A DNA stretch of 64,000 nucleotides from Seohaeicola saemankumensis (GCF_020171285.1 NZ_JAIUZI010000001.1:62001-126000), one strand, 5' to 3'; shown: positions 32,098-41,152, counted from the stretch's first letter. Notes: generated from the letters alone by a model not told the origin. Made by a program: numbers and translations.

Positions 32098-32919
32098 ATG
32101 AAACCCGTTCACTCCCTGCAGACCCTGCGCGACCGTTTCGCCCTGTCCGAACGCATGCCGCTGGTGTTCCTCGGCCACGGCAGCCCGATGAACGCGATCG
32201 AGGATACCGTTTACAGCCGGGGCTGGAGCCAACTGGGCCGCCAGCTGCCGCGGCCCCAGGCGATCCTGGTGGTCTCGGCCCATTGGGTGAGTGTCGGCAC
32301 GACGCTGGTCGACGTCTCGGACCTGCCGGTCGTCATCCACGACTTCCACGGCTTCCCAAACGCGCTCTACGACCAGGACTACCCCGCGATGGGGCACCCC
32401 GAACTGGCCCGCGAAGTGGTTTCATTGCTCTCCAGCCACCAGGCGCAGGAGAACGACACCTGGGGGCTCGATCACGGATCGTGGTCGGTGCTGAAATTCC
32501 TGTTTCCAAGGGCCGATGTCCCGGTGTTCCAGGTGTCCATCGACATGACACGGGATTTCGATTGGCACCTCGAAATCGGCCAGGTCCTGTCGGAACTGCG
32601 CGATCGCGGCGTGCTGATCCTGGGCTCGGGCAACATCGTCCATAACCTGCGAGCCCTGCGCCCCTCCGGCCCACCACCTGATTTCGCCCAGGCCTTTGAC
32701 ACGCTGTTCACCGAGCGGCTGACCGAGCGGGATTTCGGCGCGCTCACTGATCGCAAGGGCATGGGCGCATTACTGCGTCAGGCCCATCCGACGGCCGAAC
32801 ACTATGTGCCGGCGCTGACCATCGCCGGTGCCTCCGATAGTCGCGACACGCTGACCTTCATGAACGACAGTTTCGACCTTGGATCGATCTCGATGCGATC
32901 CTTCGTATTCCACAGCTGA
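32098..32919 (+). CDS. ygiD: LigB/YgiD-type class III extradiol ring-cleavage dioxygenase
   Basis: A 273-residue non-heme metal protein. Conserved residues include FLGHGSPMNAI near the N-terminus, VVSAHWVS with the second metal-binding His, and LDHGSWSVLKFLFP, with a late His in GSGNIVHNLRAL. Family members such as E. coli YgiD (4,5-DOPA extradiol dioxygenase) open catechol rings using Zn or Fe. The ATG at 32098 follows the UUCG hairpin. Its place between doxX and the glutathionyl-hydroquinone reductase gene suggests clearance of catechols or quinones. Confidence 0.9.
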   Translation: MKPVHSLQTLRDRFALSERMPLVFLGHGSPMNAIEDTVYSRGWSQLGRQLPRPQAILVVSAHWVSVGTTLVDVSDLPVVIHDFHGFPNALYDQDYPAMGHPELAREVVSLLSSHQAQENDTWGLDHGSWSVLKFLFPRADVPVFQVSIDMTRDFDWHLEIGQVLSELRDRGVLILGSGNIVHNLRALRPSGPPPDFAQAFDTLFTERLTERDFGALTDRKGMGALLRQAHPTAEHYVPALTIAGASDSRDTLTFMNDSFDLGSISMRSFVFHS

Positions 32920-32935
32920 CCGAAAGAGCCCGCAC

Positions 32936-33901
32936 ATGCTTGTAGACGGAAAATGGACAGACAACTGGCAGCCGGTGCAAAAGGCCGATGAAAAGGGCCG
33001 CTTCATCCGCCAGGTGTCGGGTTTCCGCAACTGGATCACACCCGACGGCAGCGCTGGCCCCACCGGCGAAGGCGGGTTCGCCGCTGAGGCCGGGCGCTAC
33101 CGGCTCTACGTGGCGCTGATCTGTCCCTGGGCCTCGCGCGCGCTGATCGTCCGCAAACTGAAGGGGCTGGAAAACGTCATCCCGGTGACCGTCGTCAACC
33201 CGACGCTGACCGACCAGGGCTGGGCCTTTGGCGACTATCCCGGCGCGGACGACGACCCGTTGTTCGGTGCCCGCCACATGCACGAGATCTACACCCGCGC
33301 CGAACCCGCCTTTACCGGGCGGGCCACCGTGCCGGTGCTGTGGGATATGCAGCGCAACGTCATGGTCAACAACGAAAGCGCCGACATCATCCGCATGCTC
33401 GACACCGCCTTCGAAGGCATCGTGCCCTCGGATCTGCGGCTCTACCCCGCCGACCTCGCCCCCCGGATCGACAGCCTGAACGCGCGGATCTACGAAGACC
33501 TCAACAACGGTGTCTACCGTGCGGGTTTTGCCACCTCGCAGGCCGCCTATGATGAAGCGGTCGAGGGCGTCTTTGCCATGCTGGACGAGCTGGAAGGCCG
33601 GCTGACCGGCGACTACCTGTTGGGCGACCGGCTGACCGAAACCGATGTCCGCACCTTCGTCACCCTGATCCGCTTTGACGCGGCCTACCACGGGGTGTTC
33701 AAGACCAACCGCCGCCAGATCGCCGACTACCCGCGCCTCTCTGCCTATATGGAACGGATCCTGCGCCTGCCCGGCATCGCGAAAACGGTCAACATGGACC
33801 ACATCACGCGCGGATACTATTCGATCAAGTCGCTGAATCCCAACGGCATTCGCCCAACGGGCCCCGCGCATATCGAGGCATTGCTGGCAAGCCTGACCTG
33901 A
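32936..33901 (+). CDS. yqjG: Glutathionyl-hydroquinone reductase (YqjG/ECM4 family)
   Basis: A 321-residue Xi-class glutathione transferase that reduces glutathionyl-hydroquinones to hydroquinones. The catalytic Cys is in LICPWASRALI (CPWAHR in E. coli YqjG). The thioredoxin-like domain also shows VPVLWD and NNESADIIRML, and the all-helical domain ends with MDHITRGYYSIKSLNPNGI, a family signature. GAAAGAGCCCGC precedes the ATG at 32936. It is the last gene of the operon and just left of the island attachment site. Confidence 0.95.
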   Translation: MLVDGKWTDNWQPVQKADEKGRFIRQVSGFRNWITPDGSAGPTGEGGFAAEAGRYRLYVALICPWASRALIVRKLKGLENVIPVTVVNPTLTDQGWAFGDYPGADDDPLFGARHMHEIYTRAEPAFTGRATVPVLWDMQRNVMVNNESADIIRMLDTAFEGIVPSDLRLYPADLAPRIDSLNARIYEDLNNGVYRAGFATSQAAYDEAVEGVFAMLDELEGRLTGDYLLGDRLTETDVRTFVTLIRFDAAYHGVFKTNRRQIADYPRLSAYMERILRLPGIAKTVNMDHITRGYYSIKSLNPNGIRPTGPAHIEALLASLT

Positions 33902-34233
33902 CGCAGCGATCGCGGTCCATGACCGGAAGAATTCGGGTGAAAACCAGCAAGCGCGGAATACCAACCTTCACACCGGTTTCGGATCGGATGGCCGTTTGAT
34001 CGATGTGACCCCAGTTGCGCGATTCCTCATTCTGACAAATGCCTCGACCCTGCCTTTGACCGCTTGTCGAGCATCGGAAGGTCTTCGTCAGTGACGAGAC
34101 AAGGCTGGCCTTGATCCGAACGGGAATTTCCGGGGAAACACTGTTCAACCGAGCGACATGTTCGGAGCCGAGCCTAAAAAGAGCCTAAACACCTCGCCGG
34201 GAGTTTCCAGTTTTCCCTAAGCCATTAAAATAT
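33902..34233. other. Intergenic flank of the island, no gene seen
   Basis: This 330-bp stretch has only short frames without family character. Near 34173-34190 the phrase GAGCCTAAA occurs twice, and a related CTAAAAAGAGACTAAA lies at 34404-34419 just before the integrase start. These may be arm-type integrase sites or chance. Confidence 0.4.
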
Positions 34234-34281
34234 TGGAGGCGAGTACCGGAATCGAACCGGTGTACACGGATTTGCAATCCG
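34234..34281 (-). other. Attachment site: 3' fragment of tRNA-Cys (anticodon GCA)
   Basis: Read on the minus strand, CGGATTGCAAATCCG is an anticodon arm with anticodon GCA. It is followed by the variable loop, a T arm (ACCGG-TTCGATT-CCGGT), the acceptor 3' strand ACTCGCC, T and CCA. The matching 5' acceptor strand GGCGAGT and the D arm are missing upstream, where the sequence is unrelated. A tRNA 3' fragment 139 bp from a tyrosine integrase gene is the classic att core of an integrative element. The intact tRNA-Cys is expected at the far right end of the island, again on the minus strand. Confidence 0.85.
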
Positions 34282-34419
34282 AGGCTCACTGACATCATAG
34301 ATGAACAAGCTGCACCGTAAGGCTCTTATTTAATTGATAAAGTAGGAAGAATGTGCGCATCATTGAACATAGCGAAATCCTTAAACGCCCCCGGTTTATG
34401 TGACTAAAAAGAGACTAAA

Positions 34420-35535
34420 GTGAAGCTGCGCCTAACTGATATGGCAATCAGGAAGCTGTCGCATCCCGCCCAAGGACAAGTGACACACTGGGATGAACTG
34501 ACGCCAGGTTTCGGCCTCAGGTGCTCAACCAAAAGCAAGTCGTTTGTGGTCATGTACGGCGAGAAGCGTAAGCTTAAGACGATAGGCCGCTACCCCGACA
34601 TGTCACTTTCCGACGCGCGGGCGCAAGCAAAGCGCTTTTTTGTTCTGCATCAAGACGGGGCGCACGGAGAACACCAGCACGCAATTTCATTTGATGAGGC
34701 GAAAGATCGATTTCTTGATGATTGTAGGAACAAGAACAAGCCCCGAACGGTTGCAGACTACACACGACACCTGGACAAGCATTTCCAGTTTTCAGGAAAC
34801 CTGGAAGATGTAAGTCGCCAGCAAGTTATGAAGGTCGTTTCCAGTCTGTCGAATACGCCTTCGGAGCAATCGCACGCTTATGTTGCCATCCGCACGATGA
34901 TGAACTGGTGCGTGCGACATGGGCTGGTGGAGCAATCAATCGTTCCGCAGATCAAACAAGGGTCGATTGCGCGAAATCGTGTTTTGAGCGAGGGTGAGCT
35001 GAGGGACGTCTTTCTGAGGTCACAGGAAACCCCTTTCCCCTTTGGTCCGATCATGCAGCTTTTGATCCTTACCGGTCAGCGCAGGTCAGAAGTCGGTTCA
35101 TTGCGCCGGACTTGGATAAGCGACGATTGCGTTGTGTTCCCTGCCGGGTTCACGAAGAACAAGCGCGAACACCGCTTCCCACTTTCTGGCAGGAGCCAAG
35201 AGATCATCGAGGGTCTGCCGGATACCGGAAATCTGCTATTTCCCGCTGCGACGAATAATGAAAAGACCTTCAGCGGTTGGGCGTGGCACAAGGCGCGATT
35301 TGATGAGGAACTTGAAGATGTTGCGCCCTACACGTTGCACGATCTACGCCGAACCTTCGCGACTGTTCATGCCAAGATTGGGACCCCAATCCACGTTACT
35401 GAAAAACTCTTGAACCATGTCACCGGTACCATCAGTGGCGTGGCAGCAGTCTATAACCAGCACACTTACGCAGAAGAAATGCGAGAGGCGATGACCCGAT
35501 TTGATGAATACATCGCCAAACTGATTGAGACCTGA
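34420..35535 (+). CDS. int: Tyrosine recombinase/integrase (P4-like)
   Basis: A 371-residue site-specific integrase. An N-terminal DUF4102-like arm-binding domain contains DELTPGFGLRCSTKSKSFVV and IGRYPDMSLSDARAQAK. A core-binding SAM-like domain follows (~90-180), then the catalytic domain with Arg221 in LTGQRRSEVGSL, His307-x-x-Arg310 in LHDLRRTFATVHAK, and the nucleophile Tyr345 in AAVYNQHTYAEEM. The start is a GTG. It sits 139 bp from the tRNA-Cys fragment, which it presumably recognises. Base composition is lower in GC than the genes to its left, as expected for acquired DNA. Confidence 0.95.
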   Translation: MKLRLTDMAIRKLSHPAQGQVTHWDELTPGFGLRCSTKSKSFVVMYGEKRKLKTIGRYPDMSLSDARAQAKRFFVLHQDGAHGEHQHAISFDEAKDRFLDDCRNKNKPRTVADYTRHLDKHFQFSGNLEDVSRQQVMKVVSSLSNTPSEQSHAYVAIRTMMNWCVRHGLVEQSIVPQIKQGSIARNRVLSEGELRDVFLRSQETPFPFGPIMQLLILTGQRRSEVGSLRRTWISDDCVVFPAGFTKNKREHRFPLSGRSQEIIEGLPDTGNLLFPAATNNEKTFSGWAWHKARFDEELEDVAPYTLHDLRRTFATVHAKIGTPIHVTEKLLNHVTGTISGVAAVYNQHTYAEEMREAMTRFDEYIAKLIET

Positions 35536-35606
35536 TACGCTCATCCAGCCTAGGCTTTTGTCAACCCTAGGGCATCGCGATGCTCTTCAGTCATGGAGAC
35601 ATCGTG

Positions 35607-35804
35607 ATGAGGATACTTTCAAAGCGCCAGCTCAAGGAGCTGGTCCTCTACTCGCCGCAACACGTCGCGCGGCTTGAAAAGGCAGGCCAATTCCCCAAGC
35701 GGGTACGGCTGGGCCCGAACAGAGTGGGATGGGTTGAGGATGAGGTGCTGGACTGGCTTCAGCAACGGCTGGATTGTCGCGAAGCGCCCAAACGACACTC
35801 CTGA
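35607..35804 (+). CDS. AlpA-type helix-turn-helix regulator
   Basis: A 65-residue MerR-like/AlpA DNA-binding protein: a helix-turn-helix in LKELVLYSPQHVARLEKAG, then FPKRVRLGPNRVGWVEDEV and a terminal helix LDWLQQRLD. AlpA proteins control integrase and excision in P4-like islands, often as excisionase. The ATG at 35607 follows GGAGACATCGTG. Its place directly after the integrase gene supports a role in excision. Confidence 0.85.
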   Translation: MRILSKRQLKELVLYSPQHVARLEKAGQFPKRVRLGPNRVGWVEDEVLDWLQQRLDCREAPKRHS

Positions 35805-35928
35805 TACAGGAGCAGGGTGATCGGGCGTGCACAGCCCGGTCACCCGTCATTCTTTGTTTTCGGCCCAATGCAGTCATCTACAGATTGGTAAGGCGCCTTG
35901 GTCCGCGAGCACCAAACTCGGCCTTGGT

Positions 35929-36030
35929 TCAGGAGTTCTGCCGGGCCTTGCTTTGAGCGAGGCGATAGCTGTCGCCGTTCATCTCCAGGATGCTAACATG
36001 ATTGGTCAAACGGTCGAGCAAGGCGCCTGT
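35929..36030 (-). pseudogene. C-terminal remnant of an IstB-like (IS21 family) helper ATPase
   Basis: On the minus strand the last ~33 codons of an IstB-like protein are readable: GALLDRLTNHVSILEMNGDS, then YRLAQSKARQNS and a stop at 35929. The upstream part of the gene is replaced at about 36030 by an IS5-type transposase fragment on the other strand. This indicates one insertion or recombination event inside an older IS21-like element. The family call rests on the short C-terminal match. Confidence 0.6.
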
Positions 36031-36614
36031 CAGGCGCTCTGAACCGCTATCTCGCCGATCTGGGGATCACTCTGCGCTCGGGGACACTGGTGGATGCAAC
36101 GATCATTGACGCGCCGTCCTCGACGAAGAACGAGGCCAAGGCCTGCGACCCCGAGATGTCGTCCACGAAGAACGGCAACGACTGGTTCTTTGGAATGAAA
36201 GCGCATGTCAGCGTGGATGCCGACAGCGGCATCGTGCACAGCCTCGAGACCACGACGGCGGAGGTGCATGACAGCCAGGTCTGGGACGATCTCCTGCACG
36301 GCGCGGAGACGTCGGTCTGGGCCGACAAGGGTTACGTCAGCGCCGCGCGCGAGGCGGCGTTCTCCGGCCCCGGCGAGTTCTGGGGCGTCATGAGGAAGGC
36401 CCCGAAAGGCGGCGTGCTGCACCCCATCGACGAGGACATCAACCGGATCATCGCCATGGTCCGGGCCCGGGTCGAGCATCCTTTCCGGGTGATCAAGCGG
36501 CAGTTCGTGTATCTAAAGACCCGCTACCGTGGCCTCGCCAAGAACCGGGCCCAACTCTTCACCCTGTTCGCCCTCGGCAACCTGTTCCTCGTACGGCGGA
36601 GGCTGCTGGCATGA
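36031..36614 (+). pseudogene. IS5-family transposase, 5'-truncated
   Basis: The frame enters at about 36030 with LNRYLADLGITLRSG and continues with LVDATIIDAPSSTKN (first catalytic Asp region), FGMKAHVSVDADSG, VWADKGYVS (second Asp) and RVEHPFRVIKRQFVYLKTRY with the catalytic Glu. The C-terminal two thirds of an IS5-group DDE transposase are thus intact, but the N-terminal DNA-binding part is missing. The only in-frame ATG (36090) would start inside the catalytic domain. It is non-functional alone. Confidence 0.85.
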
Positions 36615-36914
36615 GGCGGAGTCTGTCCTCAGATGCCGATGTCGGCCGTTCCGGCCGAGAAATCCGCCGAAATGGCCCGCGAAACCGTCCGCGCCGACTT
36701 ACTCAGACCAAACCTGCACGGAAATCGGCGAAGCCGAGGCGGTAGTTCAGACGTTCCTTAACCTTAGCGCCAGGAACTTTGCTCCCCAAACCAGGTCGGA
36801 TGAATTGCAGTACTCCCACGCGTTTTGACGTCAAATTCACCTTGGTATCAATTTCTTGAATCGACGTTCGTTACTGCATAACCTGCAAGTACAAAAAACC
36901 ACTGAGGGGGAAGC
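36615..36914. other. Intergenic stretch after the IS5 relic, no gene seen
   Basis: About 300 bp of probable IS right-end debris and AT-richer DNA. Only short frames occur, and no clear terminal inverted repeat could be matched because the left end of the IS is lost. Confidence 0.4.
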
Positions 36915-36917
36915 GTG

Positions 36918-37136
36918 ATGATTGGTTTCATTATCGGATGCGTGCTCATCATTCTAGGTGTGAGCTGGCTGTTTTTTCCAGATGCGCCTTACCTGATGAC
37001 GGATAGTTCCACGGATGGCTCGATAGTACCTACGGCGCTTGTTGCTTTGCTGATCGGCGTTCTACTGGTGTTTTTTCGGGTGCGCAAAGTGCTTATGCGG
37101 CTGCTTTTTGGCGATCGCGGCCGCCGCATCCAGTAG
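36918..37136 (+). CDS. Small two-helix membrane protein, unknown
   Basis: A 72-residue hypothetical protein. Two hydrophobic stretches are clear: IGFIIGCVLIILGVSWLFF at the start and ALVALLIGVLLVFF near residue 50. A polar loop of ~20 residues lies between them and a basic tail (RVRKVLMRLLFGDRGRR) follows, so both ends probably face the cytoplasm. GAGGGGGAAG lies 5 bp before the ATG. No family is recognised and no partner is evident. Confidence 0.55.
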   Translation: MIGFIIGCVLIILGVSWLFFPDAPYLMTDSSTDGSIVPTALVALLIGVLLVFFRVRKVLMRLLFGDRGRRIQ

Positions 37137-37585
37137 TTACGTTCAACTCTGGACATTGGCGCGGCTCTCGCCCTTGGCTTCGTGAAATGCTATCCAGGTC
37201 TATGATTTAGTAGACTCGTAAAACCACCATGACGCGCGGGTTGTCTTTGACGCAAACTTGTACCCGGACAATTCGAAAGAAATTCAAAGTGCATCTTGAG
37301 GTGACCCACGAACCTTGACACGCTTTGGCACTGGCGGTGTTTGATGCCACATCAAGGCGTATGCCCGTTGCAGCGGGTCCTTGCGCAATGTTGCAGTATC
37401 AGGCGCGACATTTGAAGAATCGACACGTCAACTTCCCTTGTCATCGTGGTTGCCCCTCAGGCAAGTCGCTGTATGCAGACAACTCTTCGTCGTCATTGCA
37501 CACTGACTGATCTTGGCGTGCTTTGCCCCGGTGACTGAGAGCGCTAAGTCCTCAAGCAACGAGCCCTTCAAGACCAGGGATAGAT
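37137..37585. other. Intergenic stretch, no gene seen
   Basis: About 450 bp between the small membrane protein and the coiled-coil/winged-helix gene. Frames are short, without a ribosome binding site or family signal. Confidence 0.4.
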
Positions 37586-37960
37586 ATGACCACAATCAAA
37601 GATATCGATGTCCAAATAGCCGAACTCGAAAAGCAAAAGCAGCGGCTTATCGAGGAACAGAAGCAGGCCGCTCTTCAAAAAGCGCAAGCGGCCGTCGATG
37701 AGCTGAAAAACCTCGGATTTCATTACGCTTTGGTCGAGTCTCAACAAGCGACGAAATCCGGTCGTGGACGCCGCTCCGGCGTCCGGCAAGATGTCTTGAA
37801 TGTGGTGAGGAAACATCCGGACGGCATTGCCCGCAGTGATCTCTTCGATGAGCTCGACGCGCATAGCAAATCAGCGCAGCAGTCGATTTCCAGTGCGCTG
37901 TCCGCACTGAAGAAGCGCGGTGACATCGGTGGCGAGCGCGGCATCTATCGACCTGCTTGA
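37586..37960 (+). CDS. Coiled-coil plus winged-helix DNA-binding protein, unknown
   Basis: A 124-residue hypothetical protein in two parts. Residues 1-45 are a charged coiled coil (DVQIAELEKQKQRLIEEQKQ), as in H-NS-like or antirepressor proteins. Residues ~60-124 look like a winged helix: VRQDVLNVVRKHPDGIARSD, QQSISSALSALKKRGDI and GGERGIYRP as the wing. The ATG follows ACCAGGGATAG. A regulator or nucleoid-associated role in the island is plausible. It is not assigned to a named family. Confidence 0.7.
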   Translation: MTTIKDIDVQIAELEKQKQRLIEEQKQAALQKAQAAVDELKNLGFHYALVESQQATKSGRGRRSGVRQDVLNVVRKHPDGIARSDLFDELDAHSKSAQQSISSALSALKKRGDIGGERGIYRPA

Positions 37961-38551
37961 CTGATCCACGAGCCTACCATACCGCAGCCGAAACCGTACT
38001 ATTCCGGTATGGCAATGCCGTATGGTATGTCAGAGGCCAACCTGCCGACGCATAGCGTCTCATGATCATGGCTGTCTTTGGCGTGACATACTCTCATTTT
38101 CAATGATCGAAGGGCGGGGCGCTGGCGCGCCCCAATCACGCGCGTAGGACAGTCGCGCGCGAATATTGGGCGAGTTCTCCTCAACAGAAGTTTCGTGGGG
38201 TTCGGAGAACTCTGACTCGTTTGGGTGTAGGTATGCTATTGCATTTTGTTTTTGGTTTTGTGTGGGTCTGTAGACCTTGTGCACTATGTACTTGCATTAT
38301 GAGATGAGTCTTGTGGAGTTCGAGCTGTATCCCTAACCGAAAGCGATGTTCGAAAGCGGAGTCGTTATTCACGCTTCGATAAGCGCGCTTTTCGGCAGCC
38401 ATTGTCAGCAACTCATCATGCACCTTCGATGTTGCTCTCCGTTGTGATGTCGCCACCGTCTGTCACACATCAACGGAAGTGCAACGCCAACAATGCTTGA
38501 CTGGTGAAACTCTTTTTCGGATGCTCGTGGCGCCGCAACGAGAGGTGAGCC
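37961..38551. other. Intergenic stretch with clustered ATACCG/CGGTAT inverted motifs
   Basis: Nearly 600 bp without a supportable gene. At 37976-38026 the phrase CCATACCG and its inverted forms CCGGTATGG and CCGTATGGT occur within ~50 bp just after the winged-helix gene. They could be binding sites for that protein or a degenerate hairpin. The rest is AT-rich for this window and may be promoter DNA for the small gene at 38552. Confidence 0.4.
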
Positions 38552-38920
38552 ATGCGGGTAAAGATCGATCATTCCGAGAAAAAGATTGGTTTGCTTCGTC
38601 GCAGGAAATTTTACTGCGTGACGATCGAGGTCGATTTCAGCGAGGAAGAACGACAGATCATTCGTGAACGTCGTTTGAAACGCGATGTGGTGCTCGAACG
38701 CAAACCGTCCGCCGAGCTCGCGGTGTATGAAAACGACCCGCCGGAAAAGTTTTGGCTGCTGATCAGCGATCTTCTCAAGGGACCAGACACATGGATGGCA
38801 AACTCGGTTCTGGACGCGAAGCAATATGCCGACGAGGTCGAAAACCTCATGCCGACGTTGAAAGGCTACATCGTCGGAAACACGGAAATCGAGCAGAAGT
38901 CGAAGACACTTGAGTTCTAA
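38552..38920 (+). CDS. Hypothetical protein preceding the VirD4-like ATPase
   Basis: A 122-residue soluble protein, highly charged and without membrane segments. The first third is basic (KKIGLLRRRKFYCVTIEVDF), followed by an acidic/basic helix SEEERQIIRERRLKR. No domain is recognised. GAGAGGTGAGCC gives a good ribosome binding site before the ATG. Its end overlaps the earliest possible start (TTG, 38910) of the ATPase gene, so the two are probably co-translated and may form one mobilisation or DNA-processing unit. Confidence 0.65.
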   Translation: MRVKIDHSEKKIGLLRRRKFYCVTIEVDFSEEERQIIRERRLKRDVVLERKPSAELAVYENDPPEKFWLLISDLLKGPDTWMANSVLDAKQYADEVENLMPTLKGYIVGNTEIEQKSKTLEF

Positions 38921-41048
38921 TGACGAATTCGAATTGATGGGGTTTCTCCTGACGCTGGGTGCGCTCGCTGTGTTCGGCACCGCGGTGTTGGTTGCAGCCT
39001 ATCTTTTCCTTCCTGTGGCGATCATTGGCGGAAGCGCCGGACTCGTCGGGTATTGGTGGATCAACGGGTCGCGGCCACGAGAATGGCGGAAGCGCCGGGA
39101 AACGCGCGATCTCTACGAGGAGATCCTGGAAAACTATCAGAACGAAGAGCCCGAGTGGAACCTTCCGGCGGACGTCATTCCGGTCGCAAATCACCTCTTT
39201 GACACGGAAGTTGGCGGGGGCCAGGTGCCTCCGCCTCCGCTCATCTGCGACAGCATCGAAGGTGCGCGGTACAGGGACAAGCTCAGAAAACTTGGAAGCG
39301 TGAACCCGGAGCGTGCCCGGGAGGCGGTTTCGGTTATCGAGGAAGCCTTTGGGCGTCTGGACTACCCGGCCAGCGGCGGCGAATTCAAAGTCCCCATCCG
39401 GTACGTTCTGCGCGACCTGCCACGAGCTCTCGAAAACATGCTCCTGGTCTTCGCCCAGGCCGACGGGTTCCATGACCTCACGAACCAGATCGACAAGAAC
39501 TTCCAGGATGTGAAGGAGGTCTATCCGACCGACTACAAGCACGACGACATTGTCGAGGTGTATACCAAGGGCACGCCGCTGGGGCGGCTTTTCGATCTCG
39601 AGGTGCCGTTCTCGATCCCCCGCGAGAAATACTATCAGCACGGACTGATCACCGCCGGGACCGGCGGCGGCAAGTCGCAGCTTGTGCAGTGGTTTGTCGG
39701 CAGGGAGTACGACCGGCTGAGGGATGGCGAGGTGTCCGTCATCGTGATGGACAGCCAGAAGGACCTCATCGACGCGCTGCTCAATCTGGATCTGCCCAAG
39801 GAACGGGTGTGCTACCTGAACCCGTCCGACATCGAGTACCCGGTTCCGATCTCACTCTTTGACCTCGGCATGGCGCGAAAATCCGAGTATTCGGCGGCTG
39901 ACCAGGAGCGGGTGGTCAACAAGGCGATCGAGGTGCTGTCGTTCGTGATCGACAGCGTGCTTGGCGCCGAAATGACCACCAAGCAATCCACGCTGTTCAA
40001 CTACCTCATCCGGCTGTTGATCGAGATCCCGGATGCCACGCTGCACACGATGCGGGAAATCCTGAAGGAGGGCGGGCACGAACCCTATTCGGACTACATC
40101 GACAATCTCAGCCGTACTGCCCAGGAATTCTTCTACGAGCAGTATGACAACTACAAGCAATACGGCCAGACCCGCGAACAGGTGATGCGCCGGATCTTTG
40201 ACGTGCTTGAGGTCGGCGTGTTCGAGCGCATGTTCTCCCACGCGCAGACGAAGTTCGATCTCTTTGAGGAAATGCAGGAAGGCAAGCTCATCCTGCTGGA
40301 TACGGAAAAGAGCCTGTTGCAGGGGTCGGGCACCGAACTGCTTGGCCGGCTGTATCTGGCGATGCTGAACTCGGCGATCCAGGAGCGGGCGCTGATCCAG
40401 GATCGCAAGCCGGTCTACTTCTTCTGCGACGAGGCGCGGGATTATGTGCAGTCGAACAGTGACAGCACGATCTCCGACATGCTCGAGCAGGCGCGGAAGA
40501 TGAATGTCGGCACGTTCTGGGTGACACAGCACCTCGGCCAGATCGACATGAAAATGCGCGGCAGTTTCATGGCGAACACGGCAATCAAGATGGTGTCCAA
40601 CCCCTCCCATGACGATGCGACGCGGTTTGCCAGGGAGATGAACACCAGGCCGGACTTCATCCGCGACCTGCCAGCGCTGACATTCGCAACCTTTGTCAAA
40701 GGTCAGACCGCCACCGCGGTGCCGGTGTCGATCCCCTACGGCGCGCTGTCGAAACTGCCGCAACGCGATGATCGCGAAGAGCTGAGGGATTATCTGCGGG
40801 CCAAATACAGCGTGACGCCCGATCCGGATACAACAGTGCATGGCGCGGGGTTCACAATGGAGCGTGACCCCTGGGACGTGCCGGAGGATCGGCCCGAGGA
40901 CGAGACCCCCTATGGCACGGTCGGCGACCCGCCTGATAGGCCGGAGGAGGAGCCACCAGGCGCGGATGACGATGAAGGGCTGCGCCGGTTTCTGAACACG
41001 GGCAAGAAACGTCGCAATGAGGACGACGACGATATCCCGCCCTTGTAA
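38910..41048 (+). CDS. VirD4/TraG- or HerA-like DNA-translocating ATPase
   Basis: A protein of about 712 residues. Two membrane segments lie near the N-terminus (LLTLGALAVFGTAVLVAAYL and PVAIIGGSAGLVGYWW). The motor domain has Walker A GTGGGKS (Lys255) and Walker B VYFFCDEARD (Asp507-Glu508). FWVTQHLGQID is the sensor-like motif of type IV coupling proteins. The C-terminus is acidic and Pro-rich. This layout fits a coupling ATPase that pumps DNA for conjugation or mobilisation. The HerA/FtsK branch, including defence-associated members, cannot be excluded. The start is uncertain: TTG at 38910 or ATG at 38937. It precedes a Replic_Relax-like gene, a pairing known from mobile elements. Confidence 0.8.
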   Translation: MSSNDEFELMGFLLTLGALAVFGTAVLVAAYLFLPVAIIGGSAGLVGYWWINGSRPREWRKRRETRDLYEEILENYQNEEPEWNLPADVIPVANHLFDTEVGGGQVPPPPLICDSIEGARYRDKLRKLGSVNPERAREAVSVIEEAFGRLDYPASGGEFKVPIRYVLRDLPRALENMLLVFAQADGFHDLTNQIDKNFQDVKEVYPTDYKHDDIVEVYTKGTPLGRLFDLEVPFSIPREKYYQHGLITAGTGGGKSQLVQWFVGREYDRLRDGEVSVIVMDSQKDLIDALLNLDLPKERVCYLNPSDIEYPVPISLFDLGMARKSEYSAADQERVVNKAIEVLSFVIDSVLGAEMTTKQSTLFNYLIRLLIEIPDATLHTMREILKEGGHEPYSDYIDNLSRTAQEFFYEQYDNYKQYGQTREQVMRRIFDVLEVGVFERMFSHAQTKFDLFEEMQEGKLILLDTEKSLLQGSGTELLGRLYLAMLNSAIQERALIQDRKPVYFFCDEARDYVQSNSDSTISDMLEQARKMNVGTFWVTQHLGQIDMKMRGSFMANTAIKMVSNPSHDDATRFAREMNTRPDFIRDLPALTFATFVKGQTATAVPVSIPYGALSKLPQRDDREELRDYLRAKYSVTPDPDTTVHGAGFTMERDPWDVPEDRPEDETPYGTVGDPPDRPEEEPPGADDDEGLRRFLNTGKKRRNEDDDDIPPL

Positions 41049-41152
41049 CAAATCGTGAGACCTCCCCAACGGCTCACATAGCGACTGTTCGGGAATATAG
41101 CTGCCCAGGGCGGCAACTTGATCGGAACCCCGTCCGGGCCGAAAATCGCCCT

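Noticed and set aside
34234..34300. Intact tRNA-Cys gene
   Set aside because: The D arm and 5' acceptor strand are absent; only the 3' fragment is present.
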